Of a stretch of DNA of 23,123 nucleotides, positions 1 to 8,650 are shown piece after piece. This DNA is from CAYVSF01 sp046482855 (GTDB taxonomy: Bacteria > Bacteroidota > Bacteroidia > Bacteroidales > UBA12077): contig JAWOEH010000132.1 in the NCBI GenBank assembly GCA_046482855.1, positions 1 to 23,123 on the forward strand. Reading direction: 5' to 3'. The notes beneath the pieces are model-generated. The model did no database searches. It saw only the letters and a list, made by a program, of their open reading frames with translations, and had not been told where the DNA came from. A program made the position numbers and the translations under genes. The first letter of the stretch is position 1. Every line of letters begins with the position of its first letter.

Positions 1-16
1 TAAAGAAAAATAGCTT

Positions 17-2236
17 ATGCACAAAAAAGCACAAGAACTTCACCAATCACTATGTGACCTCATTTTGCAGGAGCGATTATTAGATGCCTTTGGGAAACTA
101 AGGGAACTCATTGCCATGAGTGAAAAACAGCACTTCTTTCCCCAATTGGAAACACTGGAAACCAATTATCAAAATATTCTTCATTACAGTGCTAAAGGAG
201 TGCAGGATCCGGAACAGAATAAGATCCTTAACTATGTATTGAGAAGCACATTAACCCTTGCCGATACCGTAAAGGAAACCCTGTTGATGCATAAAAGCGA
301 CCACTTTATCTATCAACTGAAATGGAGCATTGAAAGAGCAAGCACCAGCGAGACCGATTACGCTGAAAAGCGAATGAATAGCTTATCTTCCGATCCGCAA
401 TTAAACGCCATTCTGGACCAACCTCAAGAAGAAGAGAGTCCCGACAATCGCGCAAAGGCAATGGAAGATCTATTTCGATTCTATTGGCTTAAAGATGTGT
501 TGGCAGATAAAGATCAAACCCTTATCAGCGAACTTATTACTTCTCCAATTGTCCCCTGGCACGATAAATCACAAATAGTAAGTGCCTTAACGCTCAGCTT
601 ATTTCGAAACTTCACCATTACCAAGGTACAGCTTCTCTCGAAATTCATTCAGGAAAAGCAGACGCAGGTTTGGGAGCGTGCGCTTGTGGGGCTCATATTG
701 GGCCTATATCAGTACCACAATCGGTTATATTTATATCCGGAGGTCAAAGAAGAGCTTGCAACCTTAAAAAGAACTGCATTAACAGATGAAGTATTGGAGG
801 CTTTATTCTTACAAATTATTAAGGCACAAGATACAGAACGATTAACAAAGAAATGGGAAGAAGAGATCTTACCAGAAGTGCTTAAGATGCAATCGACGGT
901 TGAGAAAAAACTCGACTTGGAGAATATCTTACAGGACAATTTCATGGAAGATAAAAACCCGGATTGGGAGCAGGTATTTGGCGATTCGCCCGAGTTACTG
1001 GATAAACTACAACAATTTTCCGAAATGCAATTGGAAGGGTCCGATGTTTTCATGGGCACTTTTAGCCGGTTGAAACACTTCCCATTTTTCAATGAACTCA
1101 GCAATTGGTTTGTTCCCTTTTATCCCGATCATCCCGAGGTAAAAGAACTTTTCGGGCAGGAAGAGGGAACCTTCAACCTTGGCGTTTTGTTTGAAAAACT
1201 TGGCGAGACCCGTTTCATGTGTAATTCGGATAAATACTCCTTTTGTTTGAACATTAAAAACATTCCTACAAGTCATAAGAACCAGATGATGCATATGTTT
1301 CAAGCCGAAATGGATCAGATGAAAGAGATAAGCAGCGAGGAAGATACCCTGGATCCGATAAGTCGAACAAAAAGCATTATCACCCAATACATTCAAGATC
1401 TTTACCGCTTCTTCAAACTTTCTCCAAGGAAACAAGAATTTGAGGATATTTTCTCGCAATCGTTGGACATTGTTAGTACGGAATTCTACAAACAACTGGC
1501 TGAAGCACCGGGGCGGCTAAAAAAGAAGGTAGCCGAATTCTATTTTGAAAAGGAACGCTTTCCCGAAGCCATTGAACTGTTCAAGGAATTTGAAGCAGAG
1601 GTAACCGAAAACAGTGAGCTTTTTGAGAAGATCGCTTATGCTTTTCAACGCCAGGGTAAATATAGCCAGGCATTAACGTATTACAAGAAAGCCGAACTAC
1701 TGGATCCGCAGAAAGCGTGGATTACCAAGAAAATTGCGCTCTGTTATCGCTACATCGGCGAGCATGAAAAAGCGTTGGGTTATTACAAAGAAGCTGAAAA
1801 GCTTGCACCCGACGACCTCTATGTACAAGCGTTTATCGGTCACACCCTCTTTCATTTGAAACGAAACGAGGAGGCCTTAAAATATTATTTCAAAGTAGAG
1901 TATCTGGCTCCCTCCAATCAGAAAATTCAGCGCCCAATCGCCTATATTTCATTATTGCTGGGCAAATTCGATACAGCCGAAAATTACTTCAAGAAGCTAC
2001 TGGAACAAGAAGATACACCCTTGGACAAATTGCACCTGGGCCATGTTTACCTATGCAACAATGAGTATGACAAAGCCCTGGAGACCTATATTGAGGGTGC
2101 CCGGGAGTTTCGCAACATGACACACTTCCGCAGCGCTTTTGAGGAAGATCGGGAGGTGTTGCGCCAACATCAGCTAGAAAACAGAGATATCAACCTCTTG
2201 CTGGATATTATTCAAAGTAAAATAGCAATCCTCTAA
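17..2236 (+). CDS. Cytosolic tetratricopeptide-repeat protein of unknown function (739 aa)
   Basis: The protein has no signal peptide and no membrane segment, so it probably acts in the cytoplasm. The C-terminal part, about residues 510-700, is a run of roughly five 34-residue TPR units. Their consensus positions are readable, for example GKYSQALTYYKKAELLDP, GEHEKALGYYKEAEKLAP and NEEALKYYFKVEYLAP. TPR arrays are protein-docking scaffolds. The first ~500 residues are helical and charged and match no family I recognise. The ATG follows an A-rich leader with no clear Shine-Dalgarno, which is normal in Bacteroidota. The gene stands alone, running into a terminator that abuts the convergent nitroreductase gene. 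Coding is certain and TPR is clear; the partner and role are unknown. Confidence 0.9.
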   Translation: MHKKAQELHQSLCDLILQERLLDAFGKLRELIAMSEKQHFFPQLETLETNYQNILHYSAKGVQDPEQNKILNYVLRSTLTLADTVKETLLMHKSDHFIYQLKWSIERASTSETDYAEKRMNSLSSDPQLNAILDQPQEEESPDNRAKAMEDLFRFYWLKDVLADKDQTLISELITSPIVPWHDKSQIVSALTLSLFRNFTITKVQLLSKFIQEKQTQVWERALVGLILGLYQYHNRLYLYPEVKEELATLKRTALTDEVLEALFLQIIKAQDTERLTKKWEEEILPEVLKMQSTVEKKLDLENILQDNFMEDKNPDWEQVFGDSPELLDKLQQFSEMQLEGSDVFMGTFSRLKHFPFFNELSNWFVPFYPDHPEVKELFGQEEGTFNLGVLFEKLGETRFMCNSDKYSFCLNIKNIPTSHKNQMMHMFQAEMDQMKEISSEEDTLDPISRTKSIITQYIQDLYRFFKLSPRKQEFEDIFSQSLDIVSTEFYKQLAEAPGRLKKKVAEFYFEKERFPEAIELFKEFEAEVTENSELFEKIAYAFQRQGKYSQALTYYKKAELLDPQKAWITKKIALCYRYIGEHEKALGYYKEAEKLAPDDLYVQAFIGHTLFHLKRNEEALKYYFKVEYLAPSNQKIQRPIAYISLLLGKFDTAENYFKKLLEQEDTPLDKLHLGHVYLCNNEYDKALETYIEGAREFRNMTHFRSAFEEDREVLRQHQLENRDINLLLDIIQSKIAIL

Positions 2237-2265
2237 AAAAATCCGGGAAATCCCGGATTTTTTTT
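2235..2265. terminator. Bidirectional intrinsic terminator
   Basis: A seven-base stem ATCCGGG / CCCGGAT with a short AAAT loop is flanked by six or more A on the left and eight T on the right. It can end transcription of the TPR gene (+) and of the amidase-sirtuin-S4-nitroreductase cluster (-). The T run overlaps the last bases of the nitroreductase stop codon (2264-2266), so on the minus strand the coding region runs right up to the hairpin. Confidence 0.9.
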
Positions 2266-2806
2266 ATCGTTTGAAGTACTTGAAGTAAAATTTCTCCCAA
2301 TGAACAATTTCTTCCAACTCTTTACGCTGTTCTTCGTGTCGTTCCGTGTTTGGTGCATCGGCCGGATACCCAATAGGCAACAGGGCAATAGGCTCGATGT
2401 CATCGCGAAGATTCAATAATTCCACCGTTTTCATCACATCAAACTTACACACCCAACAAGTTCCCAGGCCTAAATCAGTAGCTTGTAAAGTAAGGTGATC
2501 AATAGCGATGGCCACATCTACGTTGGTGTGAATTTTTCCGTCGGCACGCCGCCAGGCTTCCCGATGATCGCCACACACGGCAATAATGGCAGGCGCTGAA
2601 CGTATCCACTCCCGATTGTATACCTGATACAATTTCTCCAGGTTTTGCTTGTCCTGGATAACAATAAAGTGCCAGGGCTGCTTATTTTTGGCCGAAGGGG
2701 CAATACGCCCGGCATCCAGCACTTGAAGCATAACCTCTTTCTCTACCGGTTTATCCTGAAATTTTCGACAGGAATAACGTTTCTTGGCTAACTCTAAAAA
2801 CGACAT
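2264..2806 (-). CDS. Nitroreductase-family FMN oxidoreductase (180 aa)
   Basis: Flavin-dependent NAD(P)H oxidoreductase of the nitroreductase fold, normally a homodimer with FMN at the interface. Visible hallmarks are the N-terminal RYSCRKFQDKPV segment, which supplies FMN-phosphate contacts; the APSAKNKQPWHFIV block at about residues 36-50; AIDHLTLQATDLGLGTCWV at about 100-118; and the late LLPIGYPAD motif. At 180 aa it has the usual length. The natural electron acceptor cannot be read from sequence; nitroaromatics, quinones or flavin are all possible. It is the last gene of the minus-strand cluster, 36 nt after the S4-domain gene, and stops inside a terminator. A distant paralogue lies at 21922-22470. 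Confidence 0.9.
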   Translation of the reverse strand: MSFLELAKKRYSCRKFQDKPVEKEVMLQVLDAGRIAPSAKNKQPWHFIVIQDKQNLEKLYQVYNREWIRSAPAIIAVCGDHREAWRRADGKIHTNVDVAIAIDHLTLQATDLGLGTCWVCKFDVMKTVELLNLRDDIEPIALLPIGYPADAPNTERHEEQRKELEEIVHWEKFYFKYFKR

Positions 2807-2842
2807 ATGCTTATACTTTTTATGAAATTACCTAGTTATACT

Positions 2843-3055
2843 TTATCGAATCTTTATGGTTTCATCAAAAATCTCTACTTTATCGCCGGGGCGTAATTTT
2901 TTTCGCTTTCGATATTCCAACTCTCCATTTACACGGACACAGCCATCATTCACCATCATCTTCGCCTGACCGCCACTTTCCGCTATGCGCATAGCTTTCA
3001 ACAAACGTATCAGTTCCACATAGGGTTGCCCCTCTTCAATTGCAAATTCTTTCAT
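2843..3055 (-). CDS. Small S4-domain RNA-binding protein (YbcJ-like, 70 aa)
   Basis: The whole protein is a single S4 RNA-binding domain of the YbcJ/YaaA type. Its core is YVELIRLLKAMRIAESGGQA, followed by VNDGCVRVNGELEYRKRKKL and RPGDKVEI, the usual helix pair then beta-loop that contacts structured RNA. The length matches the E. coli YbcJ family of about 70 aa. Members bind RNA and are suspected to act on ribosomes or tRNA, but the target is not known. Its ATG overlaps the stop codon of the upstream sirtuin gene by one base (TAATG), so translation is probably coupled. Family assignment is firm, biological role uncertain. Confidence 0.88.
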   Translation of the reverse strand: MKEFAIEEGQPYVELIRLLKAMRIAESGGQAKMMVNDGCVRVNGELEYRKRKKLRPGDKVEIFDETIKIR

Positions 3056-3795
3056 TATTCATTCATTTTTGTAAGTAATTCGGTCATCACCTCTGTAGCT
3101 TTTCCTTTAAGGTGAATATCGGTTATGTTATAGGTATGGCTCGAAGCGCCTGTGTTAACCTCAATAATGATGGCTCCGTTCCGCTTGGCCATCTGAGGAA
3201 TGTAACTTGCCGGAATCACTTCACCCGTAGTCCCTACCAATAAAAATACATCGGCTTTCCGACTCTCCTCTACAGAGTGTGCGTAAGCATCGGAAGGTAT
3301 TGCCTCGCCAAAAAAGATAAAGTCAGGTTTTAGCAGACCTCCACATTTCGTGCATTTGGGGGGTAAATGAGCGAAAATGGTTTCATCCACTACCGAGCGG
3401 TCAAAACAATGTGTGCATATTAAATGCTTGGAATTTCCATGAAATTCATGTACCAGCCTACTACCTGCTTCCTGGTGCAGATTATCGATATTTTGGGTAA
3501 TCACTGCCTTTACCTTTCCCATCTCTTCCAGCTTTGCAATAGCCAGGTGGGCAGCATTGGGCTTTGCCACGCCAAAATAGTCGTAAAAAATCTCTTTAAT
3601 CACTTGCCACGACTCCAAGGGGTGGCTATGAAAATAATCCAGGTCCAGCACTTGTGGGTCATACTTACTCCAGATACCATCCTCGCCCCGAAATGGGGGA
3701 ATTCCACTCTCTACCGAAATGCCGGCACCAGTAAAGGCAGTTACATGTTTTGCTTTCTTTAGTACTTCAACAGCTCTTTCCATTGTCTTATTCAT
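3055..3795 (-). CDS. cobB: NAD-dependent protein deacylase, Sir2 family (246 aa)
   Basis: Sirtuins remove acetyl or longer acyl groups from lysine while consuming NAD and releasing nicotinamide and O-acyl-ADP-ribose. All signature parts are present: GAGISVESGIPPFRG (residues 23-37) for NAD binding, TQNIDNLHQEAG (100-111), the catalytic His in EFHGN (His119), four zinc Cys (127, 130, 148, 151) and the GTTGEVIPAS nucleotide site. The 246-aa length is typical of a bacterial single-domain sirtuin. The ATG at 3795 lies inside the end of the upstream amidase gene (8-nt overlap), and the stop overlaps the S4 gene start. A second in-frame ATG four codons later is possible. Acyl-chain preference cannot be decided by eye. 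The symbol follows the E. coli homologue. Confidence 0.94.
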   Translation of the reverse strand: MNKTMERAVEVLKKAKHVTAFTGAGISVESGIPPFRGEDGIWSKYDPQVLDLDYFHSHPLESWQVIKEIFYDYFGVAKPNAAHLAIAKLEEMGKVKAVITQNIDNLHQEAGSRLVHEFHGNSKHLICTHCFDRSVVDETIFAHLPPKCTKCGGLLKPDFIFFGEAIPSDAYAHSVEESRKADVFLLVGTTGEVIPASYIPQMAKRNGAIIIEVNTGASSHTYNITDIHLKGKATEVMTELLTKMNE

Positions 3796-5575
3796 GCCCG
3801 GCCTCCTCTATTTTTTTGTCCAACTCTTGTAATAATTTCTGCGTAGAGCTATCAATAAAAAAGCCTCTCAATAAATCGTTTACCCTTTTGCGCTCTAATT
3901 TCACCTGTTCCATTGAACCACTACCCTCTTTATAGCTTTGTAAAGTTAACAATATACGCTCGATTTGCCCACGATATTGGTAATATCTACTGAGCGACGG
4001 AAGCGCTTCCATCTGATCCAACACATTTGCCGCTTCTTTCAATCTGTTTTCTTTGCGCATTAGCCTTGCCAGGTAGTACCAACCATACTCATAAGCCGGA
4101 TGCAACTCGGTAAGCTTCCTGAACTCATCAATGGCTGCCTCATAATCGTTGCTATTTGTCAGGTAAATGGCCCGATAATACGCCTTCACTCCCGCCTCTG
4201 TATCAGCCTCATCTATAATCGCCAAGGCTTTTCTATAATAATCGGTCTCTCTCTTTTTTGAGGCCACACCATGCTCGTAGAGTGCCGAACGCAACGCTTT
4301 AAATTGCCTTAATGCCTCCATATGCCTCACCTCTGGCTCTTTAAATACATCCAGCTTGCCCGTTTGTATGCTATATTGGTAATAGCGAGTTAAAGCAGCT
4401 AAACCCGGAGCATAAGCAAAGTACAACTTCTGGCGGGTAAGATCCAGAATACAGCTCTGAACTGTTGAGCCATTATTAATGCCAATAAAATAGGCAGGAT
4501 GATGATCTTCCCGATAAAAAGAGACATCGGATAACATTAAATAGGCTTTTTCGGTAAGATCCGTTTCGGTAAGATCCTGGTAAAGCTCCTGAATTTTATC
4601 CTCTCTCGATGTATTGGACGTACTATGTTCCCAAATAGGCGTCAGCGCTTTCCTTGTCTCCTTTGCCAATGCCAGGTTTTCGATGGCCAAAAAATCGTTA
4701 TGCATTTCATTCTTGAAGATCTTTCCACGGGTAAGTTCATACACACAGCCGCCCTGATCGGGAAGGCTCCCCACCGTAAAAAACCAGCCATGCGTCACGT
4801 AATTCGTCAGAAGGCTGTCTACCTGGCGGAGTGAGGAGGCTTGTTCCATCAGCTGGCGGGTTTTATAAGCCGAAGGCATAGCCTGATTAAAGCCTTCGGC
4901 ATCCATGGCCATAGGCAAACTGGCACCATTCATATTAATAGATACAGAAAGACCTTGATGATTCATGGCTGTGTATACCCCCGGATAGCCAATAAAAGTA
5001 GCCACGGTAAAAGCATTTCTTCCGTCGGGATGATAATTTACGATAAGTGGAAAGCGGACCAAAGGATCAATCCCGTTCCAATCGAGGTTGCGACCATGTA
5101 ACAAAGTATTGCCCTCTTTCAATATAAAAGAAGTGCAGCTAATTTCGAAAAATACCTGTGGAAAATAGGCTATTGTTTTAATATCCGTTACGGAAAGATC
5201 ACTCGCTTCAGCCATTCCTTCCAGCTCCCGAATAAAATGTGCGGGCATTCGTTGATCAATCTTTCGTATTCGGTTCTTCAAAACAACCTTTCCCAGCCAA
5301 CGTTTCAGAAAAAAATCACCTGTATTGGCAGCAATTAAGCTATCAACCAAGTGGTTCATCTGCACCAACTGCGTATTTAGCAAGTGCCCGTATTGTTTTC
5401 CCATTTGGTAATGCGATCCCTTTACCGTAAGCACGGGTATGCCCTTATCGATGACCAATTTTCCTTGTTGGTGAGTTGTTATTTGTTGTGCAACTATTTG
5501 CTGTTGCCCCATCAGCCCTATTAGCAAAAAAAAGAGCAAAACTGTTCGGGTGATTTTTGGAGTAAGTAAGCACAT
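3788..5575 (-). CDS. Secreted C45/NAAA-like Ntn amidase with TPR-like C-terminal region (595 aa)
   Basis: Residues 1-30 form a signal peptide: a basic start, a leucine-rich core, then polar QQQ before a likely VAQ|Q cleavage, so the protein is exported. The segment VKGSHYQMGKQYG at 51-63 and SCTSF at 146-150, followed by HGRNLDW at 160-166, match the linear-amide hydrolase superfamily (penicillin acyltransferase C45, acid ceramidase/NAAA). There Cys147 would be the nucleophile, with Arg162 and Asp165 as partners at near-normal spacing. Such enzymes cut amide bonds, often of N-acyl lipids or bile-acid-like substrates, usually after self-processing before the Cys. Residues about 455-560 look like TPR or helical repeats, an addition to the usual ~350-residue hydrolase. 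It is the first gene of the cluster and overlaps sir2 by 8 nt. The substrate is unknown. Confidence 0.85.
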   Translation of the reverse strand: MCLLTPKITRTVLLFFLLIGLMGQQQIVAQQITTHQQGKLVIDKGIPVLTVKGSHYQMGKQYGHLLNTQLVQMNHLVDSLIAANTGDFFLKRWLGKVVLKNRIRKIDQRMPAHFIRELEGMAEASDLSVTDIKTIAYFPQVFFEISCTSFILKEGNTLLHGRNLDWNGIDPLVRFPLIVNYHPDGRNAFTVATFIGYPGVYTAMNHQGLSVSINMNGASLPMAMDAEGFNQAMPSAYKTRQLMEQASSLRQVDSLLTNYVTHGWFFTVGSLPDQGGCVYELTRGKIFKNEMHNDFLAIENLALAKETRKALTPIWEHSTSNTSREDKIQELYQDLTETDLTEKAYLMLSDVSFYREDHHPAYFIGINNGSTVQSCILDLTRQKLYFAYAPGLAALTRYYQYSIQTGKLDVFKEPEVRHMEALRQFKALRSALYEHGVASKKRETDYYRKALAIIDEADTEAGVKAYYRAIYLTNSNDYEAAIDEFRKLTELHPAYEYGWYYLARLMRKENRLKEAANVLDQMEALPSLSRYYQYRGQIERILLTLQSYKEGSGSMEQVKLERKRVNDLLRGFFIDSSTQKLLQELDKKIEEAGHE

Positions 5576-5632
5576 GTTTTGTAAGTTTTATGGAAATTTA
5601 CTAAAAAATGTTCGTCCCACGTACAGGAGCAA

Positions 5633-5668
5633 TAAAAAAAGCGGCCACCCTACAGGAGGAAAGCCGCT
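5633..5668 (-). terminator. Intrinsic terminator of the pnt operon
   Basis: Read on the minus strand, AGCGGC (5668-5663) pairs with GCCGCT (5645-5640) around a 17-nt loop, directly followed by a run of T (5640-5634). It begins 22 nt past the pntB stop codon and faces the right way to end pnt transcription before the amidase cluster. Confidence 0.82.
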
Positions 5669-5689
5669 GCATTAGTATATAATAATCAC

Positions 5690-7144
5690 TTACAAATCCT
5701 TCACCTCCGCAATAAGTTTTTGTAAACTATCTTTTGCATTGCCAAAAAGCATGCGCGTTTTATCGTGGTAAAAAAGGTTGTTTTCAATGGCGGCATATCC
5801 TTTACCCATACCGCGTTTCATGACAATAATATTTTTTGCATCCAGAGCCTTTACAATGGGCATGCCGTAAATAGGACTCGACGGATCCTCCTCGGCTGCG
5901 GGGTTAACCACATCATTGGCACCAATAACTACGGCCACATCTACATTTGCCATTTGGCTGTTCGCTTCATCACTCTCAATTAGTTTTTCATAAGGCACAT
6001 CAGCCTCAGCCAGCAGCACATTCATATGTCCGGGCATGCGCCCGGCTACGGGATGAATGGCATACTTCACCTCTACCCCTTTATCTTCCAACAACTTATC
6101 CAACTCGTGCGCCAAATGTTGTGCCTGTGCTACTGCCAGACCATAACCAGGAATCACCACTACTTTAGGTGAATAGCTAAGCAAAACAGCCGCATCGGTC
6201 ACCGATACCTCCTTAATGTTGCCATGCTCACCGGAGGATGCAGCACCACCACCGCCAAAAGCTCCAACAATAACATTAAAAAGGGAGCGATTCATGGCAT
6301 TGCACATTAAAACAGTAAGAATGGTTCCGGCAGAACCTACCAGAATACCTCCGGTAAGCATCACCAGGTTATCGTACAGAAATCCTCCCATGGCTGCGGC
6401 AACACCTGTAAAGGAGTTGAGCAACGAAATAACCACCGGCATATCGGCGCCACCAATGGGCAAGACAAAGAGTACGCCATACAGCAAACTAACACCCAAA
6501 AGCACATACACAAAAGGCATTAAATCGGCAGGCTGAACACCCGTACGAGTCATCAGGAAAATTACAAAAGCAACCAAGCCCAATAGCAGTGCTATATTTA
6601 TGTAACGCAACACAACACTGCGCACATCCTTTACTTTGCCATCGAGTTTTCCATAGGCAACCATACTTCCTGTAAAGGAGACACTTCCAATAATAAGACC
6701 CAAAAAGATTACCAACGATTGCCAGTTGAGCATGCCGTGCTCTACCAACAATATACGCGAGATATTGGGAAATTCCATGAGGGCGATAAGAGCTGCGGCG
6801 GCGCCTCCCATTCCATTAAAAAGAGAGACTAACTGGGGCATGGCTGTCATCTTTACACGTTTAGCAATAAGCCAGCCGACAACCGTTCCCAGGCCAATAG
6901 CCAAAAAGATAAACCCTAAGTTATGGATGCGGGTTCCGTTATGTCGGTGCCAAATAAGTGTAGCCACAATAGCCAGCCCCATTCCAAAGGCTGCATATAA
7001 ATTCCCTTTTTTTGCGCTATGGGGATGACTCAGCATTTTAAGACCAACAATAAACAAAATGGAAGCCACCAGGTAAAAGATCTCCAAAACCGAGTCGCCC
7101 AGGGTAAATTCGAGGTAGCGTGAAAATTCTATAACTTTATTCAT
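5690..7144 (-). CDS. pntB: NAD(P) transhydrogenase subunit beta
   Basis: Beta subunit of the proton-translocating nicotinamide nucleotide transhydrogenase, which transfers hydride between NADH and NADP+ and couples this to proton flow across the inner membrane. Residues 1-300 carry about eight or nine hydrophobic helices (domain II), with the conserved SLFNGMGGAAAALIAL near 107-122. From about 325 onward is the soluble NADP(H)-binding domain III: VIPGYGLAVAQAQ (330-342), HPVAGRMPGHMNVLLAEA, GANDVVNPAA (408-417) and KRGMGKGYA (443-451). Its 484 aa is slightly longer than the ~460 of E. coli PntB. It is the last gene of the operon, 11 nt after pntAB, and ends at its own terminator. Confidence 0.97.
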   Translation of the reverse strand: MNKVIEFSRYLEFTLGDSVLEIFYLVASILFIVGLKMLSHPHSAKKGNLYAAFGMGLAIVATLIWHRHNGTRIHNLGFIFLAIGLGTVVGWLIAKRVKMTAMPQLVSLFNGMGGAAAALIALMEFPNISRILLVEHGMLNWQSLVIFLGLIIGSVSFTGSMVAYGKLDGKVKDVRSVVLRYINIALLLGLVAFVIFLMTRTGVQPADLMPFVYVLLGVSLLYGVLFVLPIGGADMPVVISLLNSFTGVAAAMGGFLYDNLVMLTGGILVGSAGTILTVLMCNAMNRSLFNVIVGAFGGGGAASSGEHGNIKEVSVTDAAVLLSYSPKVVVIPGYGLAVAQAQHLAHELDKLLEDKGVEVKYAIHPVAGRMPGHMNVLLAEADVPYEKLIESDEANSQMANVDVAVVIGANDVVNPAAEEDPSSPIYGMPIVKALDAKNIIVMKRGMGKGYAAIENNLFYHDKTRMLFGNAKDSLQKLIAEVKDL

Positions 7145-7155
7145 GACGGGGGTGC

Positions 7156-7464
7156 TTATTTCTTATTCTTCTTTTTAAACATATCCAGCATTCTGTCGGT
7201 CACCACAAAGCCTCCAACCACATTCAGGGTGCCCAAAAACACAGCCAGGAAGCCCAGAATCAGGCTCCCGGTGGTCTCGGCATGCCCCAATACAATGATG
7301 GCCCCAATGATCACCACTCCGTGTATGGCATTTGCCCCCGACATAAGTGGGGTGTGCAACACTGCCGGCACATGAGAAATTACTTCAATACCCAAGAATA
7401 TGGATAAAACCACGATAAAAATCGCTTCGCTATTTACGTATATAAATTCCAGAATTGCGTCCAT
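7156..7464 (-). CDS. pntAB: NAD(P) transhydrogenase subunit alpha, membrane part
   Basis: This 102-aa protein is the membrane part of the alpha subunit, supplied as a separate polypeptide as in Rhodospirillum rubrum; in E. coli it is fused to the NAD-binding part. Three hydrophobic stretches are visible at about residues 13-33, 46-63 and 67-90. The second holds the conserved SGANAIHGVVIIGA segment and the third the GTLNVVGGFVVTDRML block that leads into the basic C-terminus. It pairs with PntB helices to form the proton path. It starts 2 nt after pntAA and ends 11 nt before pntB, so the three genes are clearly one transcription unit. Confidence 0.95.
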   Translation of the reverse strand: MDAILEFIYVNSEAIFIVVLSIFLGIEVISHVPAVLHTPLMSGANAIHGVVIIGAIIVLGHAETTGSLILGFLAVFLGTLNVVGGFVVTDRMLDMFKKKNKK

Positions 7465-7466
7465 AA

Positions 7467-8597
7467 TTATTGATCATTTAGCATTTGTTTCACCCGTTCG
7501 TTCACAAATTCGCCTTTATGCGCCAGGCAGGTTCCGCCAACAATGTCGTCGTCAAAATTCAAATCATAGGTTCCATCCTCTTTCAACAGAAGCTTCAGGA
7601 AATTCATTATGTTGTTGCCGTACATTTTGCTTGCATCGGCAGGCAGTTGAGCCGGAAAGTTCGACTCGCCCACCACCGTAACATGGTTGTGCACGATGGT
7701 TTTGGCATCTTGTGTAACCTCGCAATTGCCACCCGTAGAGGCCGCCAAATCGATGATAACACTGCCGGGCATCATCTGCTCAACAGTTTCTTTCGAGAGA
7801 AGCAATGGCGCTTTTCGGCCGGGAATCTGTGCGGTTGTAATCACCACATTCGCCTTGCTGGCATGATCGTGGATAAGCTGCTTTTGGCGTTGTTTAAACG
7901 CTTCGGTTTGTTCAACGGCATAGCCGCCGGCCTCCATTTCGTCACGAGCGCCTTCCACCTCAATAAATTTACCGCCAAGGCTTTGCACCTCCTCTTTCAC
8001 AGCCGAGCGAACATCAAAGGCCTCCACCTGAGCCCCTAGCTTACGCGCGGTGGCTATGGCCTGAAGACCAGCAACCCCGGCACCTAACACCAATAACTTC
8101 ACCGGTTTAATGGTGCCCGCAGCCGTCATAAACATCGGAAAAAATTGAGGCAACAAGCGTGCAGCCTCCAACACTGCTTTGTAACCTGCAACTGTTGCCA
8201 TGGAGGAAAGTACATCCATCGACTGCGCCCGTGTGGTGCGTGGAATTAAATCCATGCTAAAGGCAGTAAGTCCGGCATTTTTTATGGCATATGCTGTATC
8301 CGTATCCTGCAGTGCATTAAATTGGGAAAGCACCCAACTCTTCTCCTTTACACTTTCGAGCTCTTCAATAGCCAGAGGCTGGATCTGCACGAGTAAATCA
8401 CAACTTCCCAGGAGTTCCTTTCGATGGCCAATAGAAGCACCTGCATCCTGATAAAGGGTATCATCAAAAAAAGCCTGGTGTCCGGCATCATGCTCCATCC
8501 ATACTTCATGTTTCATGGTCACTAAATCCTTCACATTAGCCGGGAGCAGCGCCACCCTCTTCTCGTTGCGGGGTTCTTTGAGTAAACCTATTTTCAT
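7467..8597 (-). CDS. pntAA: NAD(P) transhydrogenase subunit alpha, NAD(H)-binding part
   Basis: Soluble domain I of the transhydrogenase, related to alanine dehydrogenase, which binds NAD(H) and exchanges hydride with the NADP(H) domain of PntB. Visible features are the N-terminal GLLKEPRNEKRVALLP, the mobile-loop region RTTRAQSMDVLSSMATVAGY (120-139) and the Rossmann glycine motif VLGAGVAGLQAIATARKLGA (170-189), followed by AFDVRSAVKEE. Length 376 aa agrees with split-type PntAA. The order pntAA-pntAB-pntB with gaps of 2 and 11 nt defines an operon. It diverges from sucA, with about 370 nt between the two starts. Confidence 0.97.
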   Translation of the reverse strand: MKIGLLKEPRNEKRVALLPANVKDLVTMKHEVWMEHDAGHQAFFDDTLYQDAGASIGHRKELLGSCDLLVQIQPLAIEELESVKEKSWVLSQFNALQDTDTAYAIKNAGLTAFSMDLIPRTTRAQSMDVLSSMATVAGYKAVLEAARLLPQFFPMFMTAAGTIKPVKLLVLGAGVAGLQAIATARKLGAQVEAFDVRSAVKEEVQSLGGKFIEVEGARDEMEAGGYAVEQTEAFKQRQKQLIHDHASKANVVITTAQIPGRKAPLLLSKETVEQMMPGSVIIDLAASTGGNCEVTQDAKTIVHNHVTVVGESNFPAQLPADASKMYGNNIMNFLKLLLKEDGTYDLNFDDDIVGGTCLAHKGEFVNERVKQMLNDQ

Positions 8598-8650
8598 TTG
8601 TTTGTTTCGTTTAATTATATCGGATAACAGGCAATAAAGCCCTAATTGTA

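Noticed and set aside
1007..1495. 162-codon frame antisense to the TPR gene
   Set aside because: Shadow of the TPR protein gene; composition looks like translated reverse complement.
7485..8039. 184-codon frame antisense to pntAA
   Set aside because: It lies wholly inside a strongly conserved gene on the other strand and its protein has no recognisable motif; a shadow frame.
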